A DNA stretch of 6,720 nucleotides, taken from the NCBI GenBank assembly GCA_927911235.1, contig CAKMOY010000048.1, forward strand, positions 1 to 6,720, written 5' to 3'. Each line of letters opens with the position of its first letter. Within the stretch, counting starts at the first letter, position 1. Below, piece by piece: positions 1 to 6,286 of the stretch. Under the pieces are notes generated by a model. It ran no database searches. It was not told the origin of the DNA and saw nothing but the letters and a program-made list of their open reading frames with translations. The DNA comes from an uncultured Moraxella sp. Its GTDB lineage: Bacteria; Pseudomonadota; Gammaproteobacteria; Pseudomonadales; Moraxellaceae. The position numbers and the translations under genes are program-made.

Positions 1-50
1 TTAGATTGGACATTTTTAAACCATCAGCGTTAAAAAACCGAATAAATGTT

Positions 51-57
51 AAAAGGA
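51..57 (+). promoter_or_regulatory. Shine-Dalgarno site for the exonuclease ATG at 65
   Basis: AAAAGGA followed by seven bases and an ATG. It is the only good ribosome-binding site ahead of the exonuclease and points to a start that is one base out of frame with the catalytic domain. It therefore decides the start and exposes the frame break. Confidence 0.6.
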
Positions 58-64
58 TTGCACA

Positions 65-719
65 ATGTTTGATAAATTTCGCCAATTTTTTACTCCCCAT
101 TTTTTTAGCCAAAGCGGTAAAAAACAACGACAAAAAAAGTCAATTAATCCGCCCAGAATTTGGCTTTTTATTTGATGAAAAACCCGCCCAAGAATGGGTG
201 AGCCTTGACCTTGAAATGACAGGGTTAAACCCAAAAACTGACCATATTTTAAGCTTTGGTGCGGTCAAAATTTATCAACAAAATAACAGTTTTCACATTG
301 ATACGGGCAATGCATTGTCGCTGATTTGTTGTCCACCTGTCATGCCAAGCCATGATAGCATTGTGATTCATGGCTTGCGTCCGCAAGATGTGGCAAATGG
401 TATCAGCTATGATGAAATGTTACCAAAACTGTTTGAATTTGTTGGCAGTCTCCCAATTATCGGCTTTTGTGTATCAATGGACATGGGCTTTATCAATCAG
501 CTTGCTAAACCATTTTTGGGGACAAACCTACCCAATCAAACTATTGATATCAGCCAGTTACATCAGCAGATTTTACACAAAAAAGACCCCAATTTGGTCG
601 CAAGTCCCAAACATTTAACGCAACTATTAACTGATTTTGACATTCCAAAACTGCCTACACACGATGCCCTAAACGATGCCATCATGACGGCGATGTTATT
701 TTGTCATTTGCAAAAATAA
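65..719 (+). CDS. DnaQ-like DEDDh 3'-5' exonuclease (frame break near its N-terminus)
   Basis: This is a cytoplasmic exonuclease of the DnaQ/RNase T superfamily, expected to remove nucleotides from DNA or RNA 3' ends using two metal ions. The catalytic domain lies in the frame that is open from 6 to 719. It carries the ExoI signature SLDLEMTG (D and E at 206-214), the conserved SIVIHGL segment, an ExoII segment GFCVSMDM with the third acidic residue, and the ExoIII motif HDALND (His plus Asp five residues on), which makes it DEDDh type. The open frame reaches position 6 only from a TTG at the window edge. The convincing start is ATG at 65 with AAAAGGA seven bases upstream, which encodes MFDKFRQFFTPHFFSQSGKK one frame away. 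Removing one A from the A7 run at 132-138 joins it to the catalytic domain as RQKSQLIRPEF, giving 217 aa. It is probably an accessory exonuclease rather than the polymerase III epsilon subunit, because the long epsilon C-terminal tail is missing. The substrate is unknown. Family is confident; exact start depends on the frame break. Confidence 0.85.
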
Positions 720-741
720 GCTAATTTTGCAAAGTTTTTTT
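707..741 (+). terminator. Weak intrinsic terminator after the exonuclease
   Basis: TTTGCAAAA at 707-715 and TTTTGCAAA at 725-733 form a perfect 9-bp stem with a 9-base loop, followed by G and seven T (735-741). The exonuclease stop codon lies in the loop. The stem has only two G:C pairs, so termination may be partial. If it works, dacB needs its own promoter in 742-799, where I see no convincing one. Confidence 0.5.
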
Positions 742-786
742 CATCTTGTCAAAAAATATGCTAAAGTGAGTTTTTTATTTGGGCTT

Positions 787-790
787 AAGG
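787..790 (+). promoter_or_regulatory. Shine-Dalgarno site for the dacB ATG at 800
   Basis: AAGG is followed by nine bases and an ATG at 800. That ATG is followed by TTTTTTTA and an out-of-frame stop. With one more T it opens into a textbook signal peptide in the dacB frame, so this site marks the likely real start. Confidence 0.5.
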
Positions 791-799
791 TTTGGCAAT

Positions 800-2279
800 A
801 TGTTTTTTTAAAATTTTATAAAAAATATCTGTTTGGCATGATGTTGTTTGTTTGTCAAAACAGTTTTGCCGATATTGCCAATTTGCCTGTGCCGATTGCC
901 GAGCGTATCGCCACCGCAAACCTTGACCCCAATGCGGTAAGTATCGTGATTCGTCCCATCGGCGAGCCGTCTTTGGTGAGTTTTAACGCCAACACGCCCA
1001 GAATGCCAGCATCCACGCAAAAGGTGATTCCTACTTTTATCGCTTTGGAGACGCTTGGCAAAGATTTTATTTGGCAAACCAAACTCTATCAACAAGGCTT
1101 TGTGTGGAAAGACACGCTGTACGGCAATATCATCATCAAAGCGTCAGGCGACCCAAAACTTGGGGCAGAGCGATTGGCAGATTTGTTAAAAATGGTCAAA
1201 AATTTGGGCATCAATCACGTTGATGGCGATGTGGTGATTGATAATCGCTTGTTTCACAATGTGCAATTTGACAATCAAGCCTTTGATAATAAAGGCTTAC
1301 GCCCTTATAACGCTTCGCCAAATGGACTGTTGTTGAATTTTGGCACAATTAACATTCAGCTTAAAAAACAACAAAATGCTGATAAACAAACGGTTTTTGC
1401 GGTGCAATCTTCGCCAAATTTATCGCAATTTTCGCCACAAAATTTTGTCAATACTGATAAAAAACCTTGTCCAAGCAATCAAAAAGATTTGCCCATTGAT
1501 TTGAGCGTTGATACTTTGACATTTCACGAAAATTTGTCCGATAAATGTCAAGATGGCGAATATTGGCTAAGCTATCCCAATGCGGACGAGTATATTTATC
1601 GCTTTGTCAGTGCCGAATGGCAAAAAATCATGCCTGATTTTACAGGTAAAATTATTTTTCCAGAACATATCACCCCACCCAAAAAATGGCAGTTTTGGCG
1701 GTACAAATTTGCTCCAAAATTGTTGGGTTATATCAACTCTGCCCCACTTGATGAACAAATCCGTGATATCAACCATTATTCTAACAATGTGATGACCGAG
1801 CAAGTCGCTTTGTCATTGCCTATTTATGCCGACAAACAGACGGTGAGCGATTATCCAAAGACGTTTGATTTTATCAAAACTGGTGGCAAAAAAACCTAAA
1901 AACATCTGCCCCACCGACCATAAGCCGAGCATCTGGACTGTGTCGTGATTGTTTGATTTTGCCAAATAGTATGGCGGATTTTTTGGGTTTTGCCTTTGTG
2001 CATAAAGATTTTGACACTTTTAAACAATCGTTAAGCTTGGCTGGCGAAACAGGCACGATGAAAGATTTACGCTATAGGCAAAAGTCCAATTCTGCCATCG
2101 GCAAGGCGTGGATAAAAACAGGGACATTGGAAAATGTTACCAGTATGGCAGGCTACGTGCAGGGGGATTCTGGACGGTGGTATGTGGTGGTGGGTATGAT
2201 AAATTCGCCAAAAGTCATGTACGACCCAAAAGCCAAAGCGATTTTAGATGAAATGTTGGATTGGACGGCGAAGCAATAA
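800..2279 (+). pseudogene. dacB: dacB: D-alanyl-D-alanine carboxypeptidase/endopeptidase (PBP4), split by apparent frameshifts
   Basis: Class C type penicillin-binding protein of the periplasm that trims or cuts peptidoglycan stem-peptide cross-links (peptidase S13 family). The 5' part, open from 727 to 1899, holds the active-site SxxK as STQK (Ser codon at 1012) and the SxN motif as SNN (Ser codon at 1780). The 3' part, in another frame to 2279, holds KTG (2115-2123) within IKTGTLENVTSMAGYV. The downstream frame is open well before its first ATG at 1953: it reads WWQKNLKTSAPPT and then SGLCRD, a segment expected in this family, so the two parts were one protein. Adding one A at the A4 run 1876-1879 gives IKNWWQKNLKT; one A at the A7 run 1888-1894 also restores the frame. 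At the 5' end, one extra T in the T7 run at 803-809 gives MFFLKFYKKYLFGMMLFVCQ ending in NSFA, a good signal peptide. Corrected length is about 493 aa, close to E. coli DacB (477). It is either a true pseudogene or an intact gene with sequence errors. The TTG at 727 is an unlikely start because it sits in the preceding terminator. Confidence 0.88.
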
Positions 2280-2284
2280 TCCGT

Positions 2285-3130
2285 TTAATTTTTACTCCAA
2301 TCATTATCAAATTTATCAAACTTTTGGTTTAAATATTCATTTTTAACAAAACCTTTTAATTCTTTATTGGTCAATTGTAGCTCAATAAATCCATCAGCAT
2401 AAGGTGCAATTTCATAGACATTGTAGGCAAAAGTGATACCTTGTGGGGTCAAATAAAAATTATCAGTAATGTCAAAACCAAAAAATGCCAAATGATGTGC
2501 AATTTCTTCATCGGTCATTTTTTCGTCATTTTTTAGATAATTAATAAACTTTTGCTTAAGCATGGCGGTTAATTTCGCCTTGTCGTTAGGCGAAATATGA
2601 ATATCGTCAAGTTTTAACTCTTTTTGTTTTTGCATATCAAAGACATAAAATGCTCTTGCTGGTATGCCGTGAGGCCCGCCATTATATTCAAAATCATCCC
2701 GGCTGATTTGCACTAGATTTGCTGATGTGGCAATGAGTTTTAGTGTAGATGAGCGTTCGTATTGATTGAATTTGGTGTTTTCTTTGTCTTGCAATTCTTC
2801 ATAGACGTACTCGGCATCTTCGTCATAGCTTTGCTTGAGTTCTTTTTTGCCTTTGGCATCGTTATAATCGCCATTGACGACTTTATCAATGAACGGATAG
2901 TTAGTTTTGATAAGTTCAATATCCACACGCATACATTGTTTTTCGGTGTACCATTCTTTATCTTCTTCTGGTGCTGTGTTTATACGCTGTTGGCACAAGT
3001 CGGTGAGTTTTTTGGGGATTTGGTAGTCAAATTTATGGGTGCTAAATTGAAATTCGGCAGGTTTGGCAAGGGCGATAGAGCTTAGGCTTGCGATACTTGC
3101 GACAAGGGCTGTGATAATAATTTTTTTCAT
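2285..3130 (-). CDS. Exported DUF3298-type (RsiV-like) protein
   Basis: A 281-aa protein with a signal peptide (MKKIIITALVASIASLSSIA then LA, cleavage near residue 22). The C-terminal half matches what I know of DUF3298: GGPHG at 151-155, a FYVFDMQKQKELKLDDI segment at 161-177, and a DNFYLTPQGITFAYN stretch from 223 followed by YEIAPYADG. The N-terminal half (about 25-130) would correspond to the usually paired DUF4163-like region but is diverged and lysine-rich. In the sigma-factor regulator RsiV, this fold binds lysozyme; whether this protein does is unknown. It has two cysteines (46 and 66), both in the mature N-terminal half, so a disulfide is possible. It is the last gene of the minus-strand cluster. 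Its stop is five bases from the dacB stop on the other strand, with no terminator between. The ribosome-binding site (GGAATGA) is weak. Confidence 0.8.
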   Translation of the reverse strand: MKKIIITALVASIASLSSIALAKPAEFQFSTHKFDYQIPKKLTDLCQQRINTAPEEDKEWYTEKQCMRVDIELIKTNYPFIDKVVNGDYNDAKGKKELKQSYDEDAEYVYEELQDKENTKFNQYERSSTLKLIATSANLVQISRDDFEYNGGPHGIPARAFYVFDMQKQKELKLDDIHISPNDKAKLTAMLKQKFINYLKNDEKMTDEEIAHHLAFFGFDITDNFYLTPQGITFAYNVYEIAPYADGFIELQLTNKELKGFVKNEYLNQKFDKFDNDWSKN

Positions 3131-3153
3131 AAATCATTCCGCTGATTGTGGTT

Positions 3154-3169
3154 AAAACGGATAAAATCA
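3154..3169. repeat. 16-base intergenic repeat, copy 1 (copy 2 at 5539-5554)
   Basis: AAAACGGATAAAATCA lies between the 3174-3626 and 2285-3130 genes. The identical sequence at 5539-5554 forms the left arm of the terminator there. Here the other arm is absent, so this copy is not a terminator by itself. It looks like a remnant of a shared gene end. Confidence 0.7.
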
Positions 3170-3173
3170 AAAA

Positions 3174-3626
3174 TTAACGGCTAATCACCCCAAAAAATGA
3201 CGGCGAGCCAAGACTGATAGAAAATCCACTTTTATTATCCAAGAAATAATAAGTCGTCCCACCATCCGCACAGTCAAACTGTAAGGTGCGGTAGCTTGCT
3301 TTTGTCAATTTTTTTAACATGGCTTTGGCGTTGGTGATGTCGGCTTTATCGTAGCTATCATCACCTTCAGCATAGCTAGTCGCTTCATTGATAAAGGCGG
3401 TGACATCGGCTTTGACAGCTTTTTGGGTTTGGGTTTTGTAGTGATAGCCAAAACTTGAGCCACATTCTTTTTTGGCGTTGCTAAGGTCGGCTGATTGCTC
3501 TTGGTAAAGTTTGATGGTTTCGCCTGTGCTATCGTGCCAAGTCCCTGCGTAGGTTTCAGTATTTTTGGCAAAAGTTGGTTGGACAAATGTGGCGAGTAAC
3601 ATAGCAGTGATAATGAGTTTTTTCAT
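3174..3626 (-). CDS. Small exported protein of unknown function, two cysteines
   Basis: I do not recognise this 150-aa protein. It starts with a signal peptide, MKKLIITAMLLATFVQPTFA, cleaved before KNT. The mature part of about 130 aa is hydrophilic, with a first segment YAGTWHDSTGETIKLYQEQ that looks like the opening strands of a small beta-rich domain, a lysine/alanine-rich helical middle (about 65-110), and two cysteines (55 and 119) that could pair. AGGA lies seven bases upstream of the ATG. It follows the DUF6636-like gene by 16 bases, so they are probably co-transcribed. Its signal peptide closely matches those of the 4106-4630 and 4635-5510 genes, while the mature parts are unrelated. 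The first 23 bases also resemble those of the 2285-3130 gene. Location is likely periplasm. Confidence 0.8.
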   Translation of the reverse strand: MKKLIITAMLLATFVQPTFAKNTETYAGTWHDSTGETIKLYQEQSADLSNAKKECGSSFGYHYKTQTQKAVKADVTAFINEATSYAEGDDSYDKADITNAKAMLKKLTKASYRTLQFDCADGGTTYYFLDNKSGFSISLGSPSFFGVISR

Positions 3627-3642
3627 AATATTTTCCTGTTAA

Positions 3643-4078
3643 TTATTTATTAATCAAAATTTGTTTACTTTTATTTAAAATAAAACCATGCTTTTGATTA
3701 TTCGCTATACATTTTATACCATCGCCTGCAATTGCCGTACACGTCCAGCCATTGCCTTTGACCGTTTGCCCTACTTTGAGCAATTTGCTACCATCAACAC
3801 CGATATAAGTATCGCCTGCACATTCAATTTCAGCTTTGCCTGTTTTGGCATTTAAAGCAAAGTTTTGCCCCCAGTCTAGCTCGCACTCTTCTGTTGGCTT
3901 ATAGTGATGCTTCACATAATCGCCTTTGATAGAGCAACCGACAAAAATAGGTTCGTCAGAATCTACCGAACAGCCGACTGCGTAGCCTTTTGAGTGAAAA
4001 TGTTGGTATTCAGCGTGAGCGACATTGGCAAATGCAAAGACATTGCTTGTAGCCAGTAAAGTTAAAATTAATTTTCAT
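3643..4078 (-). pseudogene. DUF6636-like exported Cys-rich protein with a frame break just after the start codon
   Basis: The C-terminal 90 residues (from GTG at 3915) carry a pattern I associate with DUF6636: CELDWGQNFAL, then ECAGDTYIG, a KVGQ(x)5NGWTC segment, IKC and HGFIL near the end. The same frame stays open far upstream of 3915 and encodes LILTLLATSNVFAFANVAHA, a clear signal peptide, then a stretch with two more cysteines. The protein therefore begins near 4078, not at 3915. The ATG at 4078 is one base out of frame: it is followed by AAAATTAATT, and dropping one A gives MKLILTLLATSNVFA, while adding two gives MKKLILTLL. The corrected product is about 145 aa with six cysteines in the mature part, probably three disulfides in the periplasm. 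Its leader matches that of the 6286 gene but the AGGAG site has become AGAAA. It may be a decaying copy or a sequence error. The domain call is moderate. Confidence 0.68.
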
Positions 4079-4105
4079 GGGATTGTTTCTGTTTAAGTTA
4101 AAAAA

Positions 4106-4630
4106 TTATTGATAAAGCGATTTATCTTTTACCAAATTAGTCGCATTACATTCTTTTACCAATTTTTTGCTGTATTTGGCACGGCTTTGAGCTGTTGGAT
4201 TAAACTCTAGCACCAAATTATTATCTTGCATAAGTTTAATGGTTTTGGCATTGGCAAGTTTTTTAATCCATGCATTCCAATTGGCTTTTGGCGTTGTGCC
4301 AATATCAGCGTTAATTGTGTAATGTTTTGGGTCTTGGTCAAACAAAAAATACACATTCGGCAAGCTCAAATCATACGCATCGCCATCATGCCCATCGACA
4401 TAAATGCCCAAGTCATAACCCAATCCACCGCTAACATCACACGACAGCAACAGATATTGATTAACCGTGCCTACGCTGTACTCTTGAATACCTTGTGCAA
4501 AACCGCTTTCCCAAACATCTTGTTGCTTGTTCTGGTTTGTTGTTCGTGTTGTTTTGGCAAACGTGGGTTGCACCAAAGTAGCAAGTAATAGAGCGGTTAA
4601 AGCAAATTTTGTTAAAGAAAGTTTTTTCAT
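4106..4630 (-). CDS. Small exported protein of unknown function with mosaic signal peptide
   Basis: I do not recognise this 174-aa protein. A 25-residue signal peptide (MKKLSLTKFALTALLLATLV then QPTFA) is cleaved before KTT. The mature part begins with a Gln/Thr-rich linker, then a probable beta-rich domain: LLLSCDVSGG, YDLGIYVDGHDG, VYFLFDQDPKHYTI, NWNAWIKKLANAKTIKLMQD, LVLEFNP. It ends with KECNATNLVKDKSLYQ. The two cysteines (64 and 161) lie near the two ends of the domain and could join its first and last strands. The alternation of strands around a W/helix segment resembles several small periplasmic beta-sandwich proteins, but I cannot assign a family. The AGGAG site sits inside the last codons of the upstream Sel1 gene, only four bases separate the two genes, and translation is probably coupled. 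The first half of its signal sequence matches the 6286 gene and the second half the 5510 gene. Confidence 0.8.
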   Translation of the reverse strand: MKKLSLTKFALTALLLATLVQPTFAKTTRTTNQNKQQDVWESGFAQGIQEYSVGTVNQYLLLSCDVSGGLGYDLGIYVDGHDGDAYDLSLPNVYFLFDQDPKHYTINADIGTTPKANWNAWIKKLANAKTIKLMQDNNLVLEFNPTAQSRAKYSKKLVKECNATNLVKDKSLYQ

Positions 4631-4634
4631 AAAA

Positions 4635-5510
4635 TTACTCCTGTGTTTGTCGTTTCTCTAAATCTTTTTGTATCTCTTCTAAAATCACTGGCAACTCTTT
4701 GAAATACTCTTGATATTGGCAAGCTATTGGGTATTCGTTTTTGCAACCACGTTTTGCCCAATATTGTGCTTGCTCGGCATTGTAAATGCGTTCATTGACA
4801 TCAAGTGTCGCCAATCTGCCCATATACGCTTGCACAAGAAAATTTTGAGCGTCCACAAGACCGCCTTCGGCTGATTTTTTAATCAATTCAAAGCCTTTCT
4901 TTCTATCGTCTGGGTTGCCAAGATAATAATAAATCGTCCCAAGTGTAAACTGTGCAGGTAAAAAGTTTTCATTGGATAATTGCTCTAGGGTGGTCATAAC
5001 GGTTTTGTTGTCTTGGTCACCATTTAGTACCAAATTGAGTTTTGCTGACGGTACGGTTTTGCTCGCCTGTGTCCACAACTCAATCGCCTTTTTAGGGTCT
5101 GACTTTACATTTTCATCACCAGTAAGATACATACCTGCCAAATTATTTTTGGCATTATTATTGCCTTGTTCGGCGGATTTGCTGTACCAATCAAAGGCTT
5201 GTTTGGTATCTTTTTTTACTTGAATACCCAAATCATACATTTTGCCAATTTGAAATTGAGCGACCGCATCGCCTGTTTTGGCTTTGTCAAGCGTTTGTTC
5301 AAAATTAATGGTTTTGAGATATTCACGGCTGTTTTGCGGTGTTTCTGCATAGGCGTTAAATGTGCCGTATGGCGTGGTAAAGTGGTCGTATTTGGACGCT
5401 TTGATTAGCTCCATTTCGCTTGGCGTGTTTGGCGTGGGCATTACTGTTTTGGCAATGGTGGGTTGCACCAAAGTGGCAAGTAGAAGGGCGGTTAAAAGGG
5501 GTTTTTTCAT
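4635..5510 (-). CDS. Exported Sel1-like repeat protein
   Basis: A 291-aa protein with a 20-residue signal peptide (MKKPLLTALLLATLVQPTIA, cleaved before KTV), a linker (about 21-75) and Sel1/TPR-like alpha-alpha repeats. Clear repeats run from GDAVAQFQIGKMYDLG (80) to SKSAEQG, from NNNAKNNLAGMYLTG (117) to about 150, from LPAQFTLGTIYYYLG (184) to KKSAEGG, and from LVDAQNFLVQAYMG (218) to WAKRG. A degenerate unit lies at about 153-181. Two nearby cysteines (256 and 264) follow the last repeat, and the tail (275-291) is a charged helix. Sel1 repeats are protein-binding scaffolds. Exported Sel1 proteins include envelope-stress factors and immunity proteins for type VI phospholipase effectors such as PldA, but no effector gene is in this window. 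AAAAGGAG lies five bases before the ATG. It is separated from the upstream gene by an intrinsic terminator, and I see no strong promoter of its own. Confidence 0.87.
   Translation of the reverse strand: MKKPLLTALLLATLVQPTIAKTVMPTPNTPSEMELIKASKYDHFTTPYGTFNAYAETPQNSREYLKTINFEQTLDKAKTGDAVAQFQIGKMYDLGIQVKKDTKQAFDWYSKSAEQGNNNAKNNLAGMYLTGDENVKSDPKKAIELWTQASKTVPSAKLNLVLNGDQDNKTVMTTLEQLSNENFLPAQFTLGTIYYYLGNPDDRKKGFELIKKSAEGGLVDAQNFLVQAYMGRLATLDVNERIYNAEQAQYWAKRGCKNEYPIACQYQEYFKELPVILEEIQKDLEKRQTQE
4638..4642 (-). promoter_or_regulatory. Ribosome-binding site embedded in the upstream stop region
   Basis: AGGAG, formed by the last two sense codons (CAG GAG) of the Sel1-repeat gene just before its TAA, lies seven bases before the ATG at 4630. 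This arrangement suggests translational coupling of the two genes. Confidence 0.7.
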
Positions 5511-5537
5511 AAAATCTCCTTTTGTTTAAAATTTGAT

Positions 5538-5572
5538 AAAAACGGATAAAATCACAATTTATCCGTTTTTTT
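5538..5572 (-). terminator. Strong intrinsic terminator after the DUF4189-like gene
   Basis: A perfect 13-bp inverted repeat (AAAAACGGATAAA at 5538-5550, TTTATCCGTTTTT at 5558-5570) with a 7-base loop. On the minus strand the stem ends in a T run at 5542-5538, and a T run at 5566-5572 serves the plus strand, so it could work both ways. It lies between the stop at 5591 and the ATG at 5510, so the downstream genes depend on read-through or an unrecognised promoter. Confidence 0.75.
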
Positions 5573-5590
5573 AATGTTAAAAGTTAAAAC

Positions 5591-6286
5591 TTAATCAATC
5601 TCAGTTGTATCGCCATATTGCCCAATGATTTCACAATTGGTCGCTTCGGCTTGGCATTTGGCAAGTAATTGTTTAAATTCAGGTTGCTGTTGTGAAAATA
5701 AATGGTATTTATCTTCACGAGTTGTCCAATATACAGCGTATTGACCGTTGCTTTTTTGACCACGCAAAACCGCAATTAAGTTTTCGCCCAAATTTTCGGT
5801 TTTTTTGACGACTTGGCAATCGCTTTTTTTGCCGTATTTTTTGATGATTTTTCTTACAACATCATGATTATAACTTTGGGTGTTTAGATAATTGGTTTTG
5901 TCAAGGCAAGACGCAAGGGCAAAATCCTCTATGCCCCATGTCATGGATTGGTTGAAACTTGCATCGTCCCATGAATAAGAAGCCACACCCACCACACCTG
6001 TGCTAGGGCTTAACGCCACCGCAATATCGCTTTGCCCCCGCAAAACGGTCGGGTCGGGTTCAGGAGAAGGGGTGTAACCATCACTATCAGCGGTACAGAC
6101 TTTATTAAATACCATATCCATTCTGCCAGTTACTGAGTTGGGTATGCCACATAAATTGCCACCCAAATCTACACCGCCTTGACAAGTACAGCCTGCCATA
6201 GCCGATTGACTGACCGCCAATCCACCAAACGCACCGATAGCCAATAGGCTTGATAACGCAAATTGTGTGAAAGAAAGTTTTTTCAT
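5591..6286 (-). CDS. Exported Cys-rich protein with DUF4189-like domain
   Basis: A 231-aa protein starting at ATG 6286, preferred because AGGAG lies seven bases upstream and MKKLSFTQFALSSLLAIGAF starts a proper signal peptide. A further upstream in-frame start would place 18 extra residues before it. Cleavage after AMA (31) leaves GCTCQGG. The mature part has a Cys-rich N-terminus (33, 35, 46, 64), a Pro-rich linker (72-80), and a C-terminal domain from about 86: SDIAVALSPSTGVVGVASYS, ASCLDK, SDCQVVKK, NLIAVLRG, NGQYAVYW, LLAKCQAE and NCEIIGQYGD. This succession of IA(x)S(x)4G, paired C motifs and IAV(x)RG resembles DUF4189, a small exported domain of unknown role. All eight cysteines are in the mature part. 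MAGC could be a poor lipobox, so lipidation at Cys33 is an alternative. It is the first gene of the minus-strand cluster, behind the promoter at 6390-6418. Confidence 0.8.
   Translation of the reverse strand: MKKLSFTQFALSSLLAIGAFGGLAVSQSAMAGCTCQGGVDLGGNLCGIPNSVTGRMDMVFNKVCTADSDGYTPSPEPDPTVLRGQSDIAVALSPSTGVVGVASYSWDDASFNQSMTWGIEDFALASCLDKTNYLNTQSYNHDVVRKIIKKYGKKSDCQVVKKTENLGENLIAVLRGQKSNGQYAVYWTTREDKYHLFSQQQPEFKQLLAKCQAEATNCEIIGQYGDTTEID

Noticed and set aside
1888..1895. Programmed -1 ribosomal frameshift at the A7 run in dacB
   Set aside because: The zero-frame phasing of the run (AAA AAA ACC) does not give the standard X XXY YYZ heptamer, and PBP4 is not known to use recoding. A simple indel explains it better.
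2762..3085. Plus-strand 107-aa open frame, hydrophobic
   Set aside because: It lies entirely antisense to the DUF3298-type gene, has no good start signal, and its hydrophobic look comes from complementing Lys/Glu-rich codons.
4226..4588. Plus-strand 120-aa open frame
   Set aside because: It is antisense to the 174-aa exported protein, which has a signal peptide and a ribosome-binding site. The plus-strand frame has neither.
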